NCBI RefSeq assembly: GCF_014645515.1
Contig: NZ_BMLW01000011.1
Coordinates: forward strand, 62,001-126,000
Reading direction: 5' to 3'
DNA length: 64,000 nt
From: Oceanobacillus neutriphilus
GTDB taxonomy: Bacteria > Bacillota > Bacilli > Bacillales > Amphibacillaceae
Of this stretch, positions 21,421 through 28,976 are shown piece after piece. Every line of letters begins with the position of its first letter. Within the stretch, counting starts at the first letter, position 1. The notes under the pieces were generated by a model. That model was not told where the DNA came from and did not search any database. It was given only the letters and a program-made list of their open reading frames with translations. The position numbers and the translations under genes were made by a program.

Positions 21421-21917
21421 TCGGTATTTTCATTCTGCAGACCAGTTACCATCGGATAACTCTTATAATCTGGTTAATTCTCTTAAAGGATACCGTATTT
21501 TCTCCAGGATTTCTAATTATCTTTGAAAAAAAGAAATTTATTTTACAGGATTGTAATAAAAATAGCTTTTCGACATGAAAATGAAATGAAAAAAACAGTG
21601 AAATTCATTGAAAATGTTGATTCAGACAATATCGAAACGTGTCTAATCCTGTAATATATTTTAATAATTTGTTATCGTCCCTTAAAAATATGGACACCTT
21701 CTTGTGATGTCTCTATGTTAACTTGTGCATAGTGAAAAAATAAACGTTCAGCTAATAACTTACTGAGCGGTCAAGATGTTCATGTCCATTACTCTAGTTA
21801 TCTATCAATTCGTATTTCTCTCTGATCATAGCAGAAGTTTTACGGACAAGCACATCATGATGGAATGAAATCTTCTACATAGGTTTCTATTTTTCAGCAA
21901 AATTATAGTAAAAATTT
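21421..21917. other. Intergenic region upstream of the NlpC/P60-like gene
   Basis: About 500 AT-rich bases between divergent genes. I see no ORF with a ribosome site, no riboswitch-like core and no convincing terminator; it may hold a long leader for the secreted protein. Confidence 0.5.
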
Positions 21918-21932
21918 TAAGGAGGAATTCTT

Positions 21933-22862
21933 TTGGCACCATCGAATCTTAACGCAAAAAAATATGTTATTTCTACTGCATTTGCAGCAACTTTGGCTCT
22001 TACTCCAGTGGTAGGATCCAGCGTATTAGCAAATGCGGGAGAAGGATCTTCTGAGGGAGACATCACCTACGAAGAAAGTAACCTCCCAAATATTAATGCA
22101 GAACAATCTTCTGAGGCAGAAACTCCATCTGCAACAGTTAACTCTTCTCTTATTCAACAAGGTGATTCTGGTTCAGGCGTAGAAGAGGTACAAAGTTCAT
22201 TACAAAATCTTGGTTACTCTTCCAGCAATGTAGATGGTATCTTTGGTGAACTTACTGCACAGGACGTAAGAAATTTCCAATCAGATCAGGGATTGCAGGT
22301 TGATGGTATTGTAGGGCCGGCAACTTCTAGTGCGCTTGGAGGTCCTGTTGATTCAACTCCAGATTCCGGTGAATCTTCTGAAGCAACAGAAGATGAAGGT
22401 ATTACTATCGAAGAAGTAAGCAATACGGATGACTCCAACGGTTCTAACGATTCTGGCAATACAGAAACTGCATCAGCTACTGGAGCAAATATTGTAGCGG
22501 CAGCGGAAAGTGCACTTGGGGTTCCATATAAATTTGGAGCATATACACCTGGGGATCCAAATCCTTCTGCTTTAGACAGCAGTGGATTAATCAATTATAC
22601 ATTTGAGCAAGTGGGTATCAGTGTTTCCCGTACACATGCTGGAATGTGGGCAAATGACGGAGTGCATGTAGATTCTCCAAGTCCTGGCGATGTTGTTTTC
22701 TTTGAAGGCACTTACGACACACCTGGTGCATCTCATAGCGGAATCTACATCGGTAATAATCAAATGATTCACGCAAGCAGCGGAAGCGGTGAAATGGTTG
22801 TTGCTGATATGAGCATTGACTACTGGCAAGATCATTATCTTGGAGCTAAATCTTTCCAATAA
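21933..22862 (+). CDS. Secreted peptidoglycan-binding, NlpC/P60-like protein lacking the catalytic Cys
   Basis: 309 residues from a TTG start, fixed by AAGGAGG 7 nt before it. Signal peptide (about 1-35, cleavage after LANA), Ser/Glu-rich linkers, one peptidoglycan-binding domain (about 76-135; GDSGSGVEEVQSSLQNLGY, DGIFGELTAQDVRNFQ) and an NlpC/P60 domain (about 185-309). The family motif DCSG is here D215-S216-S217-G218, so the nucleophile Cys is Ser (codon AGC); the His residues remain (H268 in GASHSGIYIG, H280 in MIHAS). It may bind rather than cut wall peptides, or use Ser. Strongly acidic. Monocistronic with its own terminator. Confidence 0.88.
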   Translation: MAPSNLNAKKYVISTAFAATLALTPVVGSSVLANAGEGSSEGDITYEESNLPNINAEQSSEAETPSATVNSSLIQQGDSGSGVEEVQSSLQNLGYSSSNVDGIFGELTAQDVRNFQSDQGLQVDGIVGPATSSALGGPVDSTPDSGESSEATEDEGITIEEVSNTDDSNGSNDSGNTETASATGANIVAAAESALGVPYKFGAYTPGDPNPSALDSSGLINYTFEQVGISVSRTHAGMWANDGVHVDSPSPGDVVFFEGTYDTPGASHSGIYIGNNQMIHASSGSGEMVVADMSIDYWQDHYLGAKSFQ

Positions 22863-22872
22863 TAATTTAAAA

Positions 22873-22905
22873 AACAAGCGTAAGAGCAATTGCGCTTGTT
22901 TTTTT
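22873..22905 (+). terminator. Terminator of the NlpC/P60-like gene
   Basis: AACAAGCG and CGCTTGTT arms (22873-22880, 22893-22900) followed by a T run. Confidence 0.85.
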
Positions 22906-22970
22906 GTGCCTACTTTTCGAACCATTTTTTGTTATACTAAATGTAATTCAATTTTAAGGAGCTGATTAAA

Positions 22971-23003
22971 ATGAAACAGGTTATACAGGTGATTGGAAAG
23001 TAA
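22971..23003 (+). CDS. Possible 10-residue peptide or leader
   Basis: ATG-MKQVIQVIGK-stop with ribosome site AAGGAGCTG 7 nt upstream and a TATACT hexamer at 22933. It precedes the GNAT gene. It may be a leader peptide, or the start of a decayed gene; nothing more can be said. Confidence 0.3.
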   Translation: MKQVIQVIGK

Positions 23004-23076
23004 AGATATTTTCCCTTTTCAATCATTTTTCATAGAAAAAATCAAACAAAAATGAAGTGAAGAGGAGATTCATCAT

Positions 23077-23628
23077 TTGATGTATACAGATAATAACCTA
23101 ACAATTCGCACTATAAAAAAAGAAGATTTACCACGTCTATGGGAATTAATTTTTAAAGAAGAGAAGCCGGAATGGAAAAAATGGGATGCTCCTTATTTCC
23201 CGCACCATACAAAATCGTACGAAGCCTTTTTATCAGAACAGGAAAATTGGTTAGCTTCCGAAAATTACTGGGTTGTGGAAGTTGATGGTCATGTTCTGGG
23301 AACCGTTTCTTACTACTGGGAGCATGAGCCTTCATCCTGGCTGGAAATTGGTATTGTATTGCATGAAGCAGATTCCTGGGGAAAGGGTGTTGGCACACGG
23401 GCTTTGAAATTATGGATTAATCATCTTTTTAACCATTTGCCCCTCGTTCGTGCCGGTTTGACAACCTGGTCTGGCAACCTGCGTATGATTCGGGTTGCGG
23501 AAAAACTCGGTATGCAGATGGAAGCACGCATTCGGAAGGTCCGGTATTATAATGGAGAATATTATGATTCTATCCGTATGGGCATGCTGCGTGAGGAATG
23601 GGAACAGCAACATTACAGTAAGGATTAA
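23077..23628 (+). CDS. GNAT-family N-acetyltransferase (RimJ/RimL type)
   Basis: 183 residues, single acetyltransferase domain: LTIRTIKKEDLPRLWEL at the start, WLEIGIVLHEADSWGKGVGTRAL (acetyl-CoA pyrophosphate loop near 100) and VAEKLGMQMEARIRKVRYYNGEYYDSIRMGML near the end. The group acetylates amino termini, small amines or antibiotics; the substrate is not predictable. The frame opens at TTG 23077 with AGAGGAGA 8 nt before; ATG at 23080 is the alternative. It ends in a bidirectional terminator facing the Crp/Fnr gene. Confidence 0.9.
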   Translation: MMYTDNNLTIRTIKKEDLPRLWELIFKEEKPEWKKWDAPYFPHHTKSYEAFLSEQENWLASENYWVVEVDGHVLGTVSYYWEHEPSSWLEIGIVLHEADSWGKGVGTRALKLWINHLFNHLPLVRAGLTTWSGNLRMIRVAEKLGMQMEARIRKVRYYNGEYYDSIRMGMLREEWEQQHYSKD

Positions 23629-23634
23629 TCTAAA

Positions 23635-23664
23635 AAAGACAGGTCTTTTACGAGACTTGTCTTT
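23635..23664. terminator. Bidirectional terminator
   Basis: AAAGACAGGTCT (23635-23646) pairs with AGACTTGTCTTT (23653-23664) with one G-U pair; A and T runs flank both sides. Confidence 0.85.
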
Positions 23665-23672
23665 CATTTTAT

Positions 23673-24338
23673 TCATAATAAACGGTTTTCCAAATCTTTT
23701 TTATCATGAAGTTTTATTTTATTTCTTTTTCTTTGAATAAGTCCCTCTTTTTCCAGCCATTTCAATTTTCGGGAAACTGTTTCTGGGGTTGTTCCCAAGA
23801 AAGAAGCTAATTCTTTCATTTTCATAGGAATTTCTACTTGTGCTGATTCAGTAATTTTATATAAATCAAGAAGATACGTCATTAAGCGTTCTTCAACTTT
23901 TTCCATCATTAAAAACCGGGTTTGCTGCTCTGCCTCCATCATTTTTTGAGCATTGATTTCTAACAGCTTTAGACTTAATTCGGGATACTGCAGTAATATT
24001 TTTTGAAAATCCTCCTGTTTTAACAAACAAACTTCTGTTTGTTGTAATGCTTCCGCAAACAGATTTTCATTTCGGGCGCCCAATAGTAAACCCTCACCTT
24101 CATAGCCGTTCGGTCCGACAACTCTTAACAATTGCTCACGACCAGCTGCTGAAAGTTGATATACCTTCATATTTCCGCGTGCAACCACAACTAATTTCGG
24201 GTCTCCATCGGGGGTAATAATTTGTTCACCATTTTCAAAAATACGATGATTTACCAGCTGATTAATCATCCTTTGATCTTCTAAATCCAAATGATGAAAA
24301 AGTGGTACTGCTGTGACGCATAAATGCTCCTGATTCAT
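23673..24338 (-). CDS. Crp/Fnr-family regulator of the FLP type
   Basis: 221 residues: cyclic-nucleotide-binding-like beta barrel (about 15-125), long dimer helix (126-160) and winged helix (about 165-215; MKELASFLGTTPETVSRKLKWLEKEGLI). Only two cysteines, C7 and C104. This matches Lactobacillus FLP-type proteins, where an N-terminal and a central Cys form a redox-sensitive disulfide, rather than iron-sulfur FNR. It follows the P-type ATPase and HMA protein on the same strand, and a perfect FNR-type box (26640-26653) stands before that operon, so it probably regulates its own operon in response to redox or metal. Confidence 0.88.
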   Translation of the reverse strand: MNQEHLCVTAVPLFHHLDLEDQRMINQLVNHRIFENGEQIITPDGDPKLVVVARGNMKVYQLSAAGREQLLRVVGPNGYEGEGLLLGARNENLFAEALQQTEVCLLKQEDFQKILLQYPELSLKLLEINAQKMMEAEQQTRFLMMEKVEERLMTYLLDLYKITESAQVEIPMKMKELASFLGTTPETVSRKLKWLEKEGLIQRKRNKIKLHDKKDLENRLL

Positions 24339-24363
24339 CGTAAGCCCTCCGTTTCAAAATCCG

Positions 24364-24389
24364 GCTTTATTTAAGAAATTGAATAAAGC
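24364..24389. other. Inverted repeat between HMA and Crp/Fnr genes
   Basis: GCTTTATT (24364-24371) and AATAAAGC (24382-24389) in the 75-bp gap. A weak terminator or operator; no clear T run follows. Confidence 0.35.
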
Positions 24390-24413
24390 TGAGAATCTAT
24401 CTTCTTTTCTCCA

Positions 24414-24641
24414 TTATATGCCCTGTACTTTTGTATTTTCTACTGTATAACCCAGATTTTCAATAACTCCTGTTAATTTGTCGGCATTTGTTTCCTTATT
24501 ATCAATTTCCGCTTTTACTTTACTAGCATTAAATAGGACACTAACCTTTCCAACACCTTGCTGCTTCCGGACAGCACTTTCAATTTTCTGGATACATGAC
24601 GGACAAGTCAGGCTCTCTAATTGAATTGTCACTTTTTCCAT
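24414..24641 (-). CDS. HMA-domain metallochaperone (CopZ-like)
   Basis: About 75 residues from the ATG at 24641, chosen because AGAGGGG stands 7 nt upstream; the frame is open to 24695 but would overlap the ATPase. One heavy-metal-associated fold with the metal site LTCPSCIQKIESAV (C-x2-C), and GYTVEN at the end. It carries a soft metal such as Cu, Zn or Cd to a transporter. The neighbouring ATPase has no HMA domain of its own, so this free-standing domain probably replaces it. Confidence 0.88.
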   Translation of the reverse strand: MEKVTIQLESLTCPSCIQKIESAVRKQQGVGKVSVLFNASKVKAEIDNKETNADKLTGVIENLGYTVENTKVQGI

Positions 24642-24672
24642 GAATAATCCCCTCTTTCTATTATTTACATTT

Positions 24673-26574
24673 TTATTGTACTTCCAATTTTTCATTTAGT
24701 ACTTGACAGCTATCAAGTTTTTCATATTTTTTATGATAACGTAATAAACGCATCCCGTTGATAACAACTGTTAAGATGCTTAATTCATGCACCAGCATAC
24801 CGCTGGCCATGTAAATATATCCGAAAACCAATCCGGTAAGCAGAAAAATCACTGTACCCACAGCAATCATGATATTTTCTTTCATATTTGCAACTGTTTT
24901 CTTTGTTAAACCAAAAGCGTGAATTAATTTTTTAAAATTAGAATGTATTAAAACAATATCAGAGGTTTCCACAGCTATATCCGTACCATTTCCCATTGCA
25001 ATTCCTACATCTGCTAAAGCGATAGAAGGACTATCATTCACACCATCACCGACAAATGCTACCGTTCTTCCTTTATCTTGAAGCCTTTTCATAAAGCTGG
25101 ATTTATCTTCTGGAAGGAAGTCACCATGAATCTCCGTTATTCCTAATTCATTTCCCACCATCTCTGCTGTTGTCTGATTATCTCCTGTCAACATAACAAA
25201 ATGCTTTATTCCCATTTGTTTTAAGATTTGCAGCGTTCTTTTTGCATCCGGTCGAACCTGGTCTTTAATACCGATCAACAATGCCAGCTGATTATTGATT
25301 GCTACAAACACTGTAGAGTTTCCCGACTGTTGAAGGCGAAGTGAGTCCTGTTCTGCTTGACTGTTTACCAAAACAGAATGATTCTCCATTAATGTTTGAT
25401 TGCCAATTATTATTTTCTGTGCATCGATTTGTGCAATAATTCCCTGCCCTTTCACAACTTCTGTTTTATTAATTTTTGTATATCTGGTTTCCCTCACGTA
25501 ATCTAATATTGCTTGCCCTAACGGATGCTCCGATTCTCTTTCCACACTTGCAGTCAGCTGAAGAGCTTCTTGTATATCATCCGTATATGCTTTCACTTCA
25601 GAAACTGCCGGTTTGCCCTTGGTCAATGTCCCTGTTTTATCAAATATCATTGTATCTACTTTACTAAATGCGTTCAACAATTCACCGCTTTTTATTAAAA
25701 TGCCATTCTTTGCTCCATTCCCAATGCCGGCAACATTAGAAACAGGTACGCCAATAACCAGTGCCCCTGGACATCCTAAAATCAGAATTGTTATTGCCAA
25801 GTGGATATTCTGGAAAAGAAAACCGACGATAAACGCAAGCAGCAATACAATCGGCGTATAGTATTTAGCAAAACGGTCAATAAATCGTTCCGCTTCAGAT
25901 TTATTATCCTGTGCTTCTTCAACAAGCTCAATAATTTTTCCAAAAGTCGTGTCTTCCCCTATTTTCTCAGCTTCTATCTTCAACGTACCATTTTCTAAAA
26001 TTGTACCGGCAAACACTTTCTCTCCGATTGCTTTACCAGCTACTCTGGATTCTCCTGTTACACTCGCTTCATTAATATAGCCATCTCCTTCTCGAATAAC
26101 ACCATCTACAGGAATTTGTGCTCCCGTTTTAACAAGAAGCAGATCTCCTTTATTTACTTCATCAACAGGAATTTCTTTTATGGCAGTTTTATCGATTCGT
26201 AAAGCACTGGCAGGTGCCATTTTTATGAGTTCCTGAATGGCCGAACGTGTTTTCTCCAGTGTCTTTTGTTCCAATAAACCTCCAAATAAAAACAGAAAGA
26301 TAACAATAGCAGCTTCACTGAATTCACCGATTATAAACGCTCCGGTTACAGCGATGGATACTAACAGTTCAATACTGATTATTTTTACTTTCAGTGCCTG
26401 ATATGCCTGAATAACTATCGACGGGCTGCCAATAATGGAAGCTGTTATCATTGCAAGTGAATATCCTGCATCCCAGTTGAATAAGAATTTAAAGATAAAC
26501 CCTGACCCGATCAACGCACCACTGATATAGACAAAAGAGTATCTATGTTTTATCAAAAATTTCTGCAGCTTCAT
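24673..26574 (-). CDS. Heavy-metal P-type ATPase with CPG motif
   Basis: 633 residues, P1B-type ATPase: about eight membrane segments, actuator TGES (near 173), phosphorylation DKTGTLT with D312, HP motif (SEHPLGQAI), and GDGVNDSPSIALADVGIAMG. The membrane metal motif is C268-P269-G270 (GCPGALVIG) instead of CPC or SPC, and the N-terminus lacks a metal-binding domain. Metal specificity therefore cannot be read from the usual code. It is the first gene of an operon with an HMA chaperone and an FLP-type regulator, with ribosome site GGAGGG. It exports or redistributes a transition metal across the cell membrane. Confidence 0.9.
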   Translation of the reverse strand: MKLQKFLIKHRYSFVYISGALIGSGFIFKFLFNWDAGYSLAMITASIIGSPSIVIQAYQALKVKIISIELLVSIAVTGAFIIGEFSEAAIVIFLFLFGGLLEQKTLEKTRSAIQELIKMAPASALRIDKTAIKEIPVDEVNKGDLLLVKTGAQIPVDGVIREGDGYINEASVTGESRVAGKAIGEKVFAGTILENGTLKIEAEKIGEDTTFGKIIELVEEAQDNKSEAERFIDRFAKYYTPIVLLLAFIVGFLFQNIHLAITILILGCPGALVIGVPVSNVAGIGNGAKNGILIKSGELLNAFSKVDTMIFDKTGTLTKGKPAVSEVKAYTDDIQEALQLTASVERESEHPLGQAILDYVRETRYTKINKTEVVKGQGIIAQIDAQKIIIGNQTLMENHSVLVNSQAEQDSLRLQQSGNSTVFVAINNQLALLIGIKDQVRPDAKRTLQILKQMGIKHFVMLTGDNQTTAEMVGNELGITEIHGDFLPEDKSSFMKRLQDKGRTVAFVGDGVNDSPSIALADVGIAMGNGTDIAVETSDIVLIHSNFKKLIHAFGLTKKTVANMKENIMIAVGTVIFLLTGLVFGYIYMASGMLVHELSILTVVINGMRLLRYHKKYEKLDSCQVLNEKLEVQ

Positions 26575-26611
26575 TTTTTATTCCCTCCGCTTCTACTTTG
26601 ATTACACTGTC

Positions 26612-26653
26612 ATTTTATCGCGAAGGAAAAAGAAAATAATTGATGCCCATCAA
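26612..26653 (-). promoter_or_regulatory. FNR-type box and promoter of the P-type ATPase operon
   Basis: TTGATGCCCATCAA at 26640-26653 is a perfect match to TTGAT-N4-ATCAA. On the minus strand a -10-like TAAAAT lies at 26612-26617; a start near 26605 would put the box centre at about -41.5, the class II activator position. No good -35 hexamer is seen, as expected for an activated promoter. Confidence 0.7.
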
Positions 26654-26696
26654 GTTATAAAAAAATATCTTAAAGAACAATTATTAATTCAAGAAC

Positions 26697-26842
26697 AAAA
26701 GCGCAGAGCGCCTGCTTAAAAACGTAGAGATTGGAGCGGCGCAACTGAGATAAAGGAAACACGGTGAGGTGACGAACCGATGTTGACTTATCGTAGGGCG
26801 CGACGTGAAATCTCCTAGTTTTTGGCGCTTGGAGCTGGACTC
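26697..26842. repeat. Intergenic repeat element (Bacillaceae GCGCC/GGCGCTTGGAGCTGGA type)
   Basis: About 146 bp with ends AAAGCGCAGAGCGCC and GGCGCTTGGAGCTGGA. Inner arms AAAAACGTAGAGATT and AATCTCCTAGTTTTT pair, giving a long foldable structure, and the GC content exceeds the flanks. I recall the right-hand end as common between genes in Bacillaceae. The 62-codon frame that crosses it is not a gene. One copy in this window. Confidence 0.65.
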
Positions 26843-26905
26843 GGCTGTATTTTTATAAATAGTTATCCACAAGGCTACAATTCTATAGTTTCCTATGCTC
26901 TAAAA

Positions 26906-26927
26906 AAAGTACCTCGAAAGGTACTTT
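26906..26927 (-). terminator. Terminator of the small ABC operon
   Basis: AAAGTACCT (26906-26914), loop, AGGTACTTT (26919-26927); on the minus strand the hairpin is followed by a T run. Confidence 0.85.
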
Positions 26928-26954
26928 ATACAACCGGCTATTTTGAGCATACAT

Positions 26955-27263
26955 TTATAAAATACCATTTGTTATCTTCGTTAATGCTTTATTAAGCAAA
27001 TATAAACAAGAAAAGAGTACGACAACTACAATTACCAAAAATGCTGCAGAACGAAGAAAAGTAAATGGAATAAAGCTGACCAGCCAGTTTCCAGCATAAT
27101 AAATAAGCATAAATACTATAACAATTGTTATCAAATACGAAATAATCACACCTATTATTTGAACATAATTAAGTTTTGAATATGTTTCTTTCAGCTTTTT
27201 TCTGTTTTTCCAAAAATTAAAAACTAATAAAATAGTACATAAAACAGAAAGTATACCAGCCAA
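26955..27263 (-). CDS. Small integral membrane protein
   Basis: 102 residues with three hydrophobic segments (about 1-17, 32-57, 68-92) and a basic N-terminal loop (KNRKKLKETYSK). I do not recognise the family. It is the last gene of a group with an ABC permease (27346) and ATPase (28062) and ends at a terminator, so it may be part of, or give protection linked to, that transporter. No precursor peptide gene was found nearby. Confidence 0.65.
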   Translation of the reverse strand: MAGILSVLCTILLVFNFWKNRKKLKETYSKLNYVQIIGVIISYLITIVIVFMLIYYAGNWLVSFIPFTFLRSAAFLVIVVVVLFSCLYLLNKALTKITNGIL

Positions 27264-27345
27264 GAATCTTCACCCCTATTTCCATGTTGTAAATCTTCTG
27301 CTGCTTATCAAAATAGCTGTGCTTAGGAACATAATATAATATATA

Positions 27346-28050
27346 TTACCGTCTTCTATTTGCCATTATTAGAAACAACAGCAGAATAATTACAGTATAA
27401 ATAACAATCCATAAAAATGGTAGATAGGATATACTGGACAGGCTTTCTTCCTCCCATTGAATCAATGGCCGTTGGGTAATGGTTGCTGGAGGCAAAAGCC
27501 AGACAGTATATTTAAACGATGCGGGTAAAACATTCTCAATACCCAGTGCAGCAATAGACAAAATAATGGTCAGCACTAATCCTCCATAGGCGTTGATAGC
27601 ACTTTCCATCATCACTTTACTAAAAAAACTGGCAACACAAATTCCAAGAGCAGCTAAGAGAAGATGATTAACAAAAGATATGAAACCAACTGCAAGAGAT
27701 ACTGAATCAGGAAACATATTAAAAATAATTGGATAGAGAAACGCAAATACAGTTAACAGGACGGCAATCAGCATCACGGTCAATAATTTTGCTGAATAAT
27801 ACCGATAGCTGCTTCCCAAATGCAAAATCATCAGCTGTCTTTGGACAGGTGAATCCAGGGAAAGAACACTCAAACATAGCCAGGCAGAAATTACAAATAA
27901 AAATAATGCCGTAATCGCATAACTGTCAACAATTGGATTTGGCTTATAAGTATAAAACACCAGGATTAGCACAAAAAAAGTAGAAATTGGCGGAAAATAT
28001 TTATGGGAACGTATATAGTCATGCAAACTATATTTAATTACATCTTTCAA
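27346..28050 (-). CDS. ABC-2-type transporter permease
   Basis: 234 residues with about six hydrophobic segments and no ATP-binding motif, ending in a basic tail (MANRRR). It begins 11 nt after the ATPase gene, its probable partner in a two-part exporter. The pattern fits ABC-2 permeases that export antibiotics or peptides or give resistance to them. The substrate is unknown. Confidence 0.8.
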   Translation of the reverse strand: MKDVIKYSLHDYIRSHKYFPPISTFFVLILVFYTYKPNPIVDSYAITALFLFVISAWLCLSVLSLDSPVQRQLMILHLGSSYRYYSAKLLTVMLIAVLLTVFAFLYPIIFNMFPDSVSLAVGFISFVNHLLLAALGICVASFFSKVMMESAINAYGGLVLTIILSIAALGIENVLPASFKYTVWLLPPATITQRPLIQWEEESLSSISYLPFLWIVIYTVIILLLFLIMANRRR

Positions 28051-28061
28051 AAAATCTCTCC

Positions 28062-28895
28062 TTAGTTATTAAAATCTGTGCTGTTGACAGATTCGATACT
28101 TCCTCCAGCTGTAAGCACTCTCGTTAAAATTTGATTACTATCATCTGAGCTTACATATAGTAATAATTTATCCTCTCTTTTTTCACTATATAATATTTCC
28201 TTCCATTCCTCCACATCGATATCTATTAAACCTTTTATCTCAATCAGCTTCATATCTTGTTTTTCAGTTATCATTTCTTCCGCCAGGCAGCCATCTTTTA
28301 TGTAATATGTTTGATCCACAATCCCTTCAAACATAGAAGATTCATGATAGGTCAACAATATCGTTGTCTTCTGTTCCTTCAATTCGCTGATAATAGAAAG
28401 CAATTCCTGCTGCGCTGATAGATCTAATCCAGATAACGGCTCATCTAAAATTAATAATTCTGGCTGCTGAAGAATTGCTTGAATAATCCCGACTTTTTGG
28501 ATATTCCCTTTAGATAACTCGTTAATTCTCCTATTACTCCATTTATCCAATTGAAAACGGCGCAATAATAATGGAATACGCTGTTTTAGAATAATTTCTG
28601 AAATACCGTTTATCTTTCCAATATAGTGCAAATACTCATCCGGTGTAAAACGGAGATATTTAGGAAACCGTTCTGGTACATAACCGGTCCTTAAGTTCTT
28701 AGGAGCATATAAAACCTGCCCTGAATCTGGCCGTTCTATCCCTGCTGCAATACGTAAAAAGGTACTTTTACCGCTTCCATTCTCCCCCAGAATCGCAATA
28801 ACCTGTTTTTCTTTTATGGTAAGTGAAACATCATGTAAAACTTTTTTCTTTCCGTATTTCTTATTAATGTTTTTTAGTTCTGCAAGCTGATTCAT
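28062..28895 (-). CDS. ABC transporter ATP-binding protein
   Basis: 277 residues from ATG 28895, supported by AAGGAGAATCAC before it; the frame is open further upstream without a ribosome site. Walker A GENGSGKST, signature LSKGNIQKVG (modified from LSGGQ, typical of this exporter group), Walker B LLILDEPLSGLD, switch His in LLTYHESS. The last 70 residues are an accessory domain. It energises the permease at 27346. The gene upstream is the broken prenyltransferase. Confidence 0.88.
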   Translation of the reverse strand: MNQLAELKNINKKYGKKKVLHDVSLTIKEKQVIAILGENGSGKSTFLRIAAGIERPDSGQVLYAPKNLRTGYVPERFPKYLRFTPDEYLHYIGKINGISEIILKQRIPLLLRRFQLDKWSNRRINELSKGNIQKVGIIQAILQQPELLILDEPLSGLDLSAQQELLSIISELKEQKTTILLTYHESSMFEGIVDQTYYIKDGCLAEEMITEKQDMKLIEIKGLIDIDVEEWKEILYSEKREDKLLLYVSSDDSNQILTRVLTAGGSIESVNSTDFNN

Positions 28896-28976
28896 GTGAT
28901 TCTCCTTGCTGTGCCATTTCATCATATCTCTATAACACTTGGAAAAATATATTTTCATTTACTAACGGAAGCATAG

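Noticed and set aside
21421-21932. ydaO-type c-di-AMP riboswitch before the NlpC/P60-like gene
   Set aside because: Such genes often carry it, but I see none of its conserved core or flanking stems here.
26684-26872. Minus-strand 62-codon frame
   Set aside because: It spans the structured intergenic repeat, has no ribosome site and an atypical composition.
27264-28976. Bacteriocin precursor near the small ABC transporter
   Set aside because: No short frame with a ribosome site and leader-like features was found on either strand.
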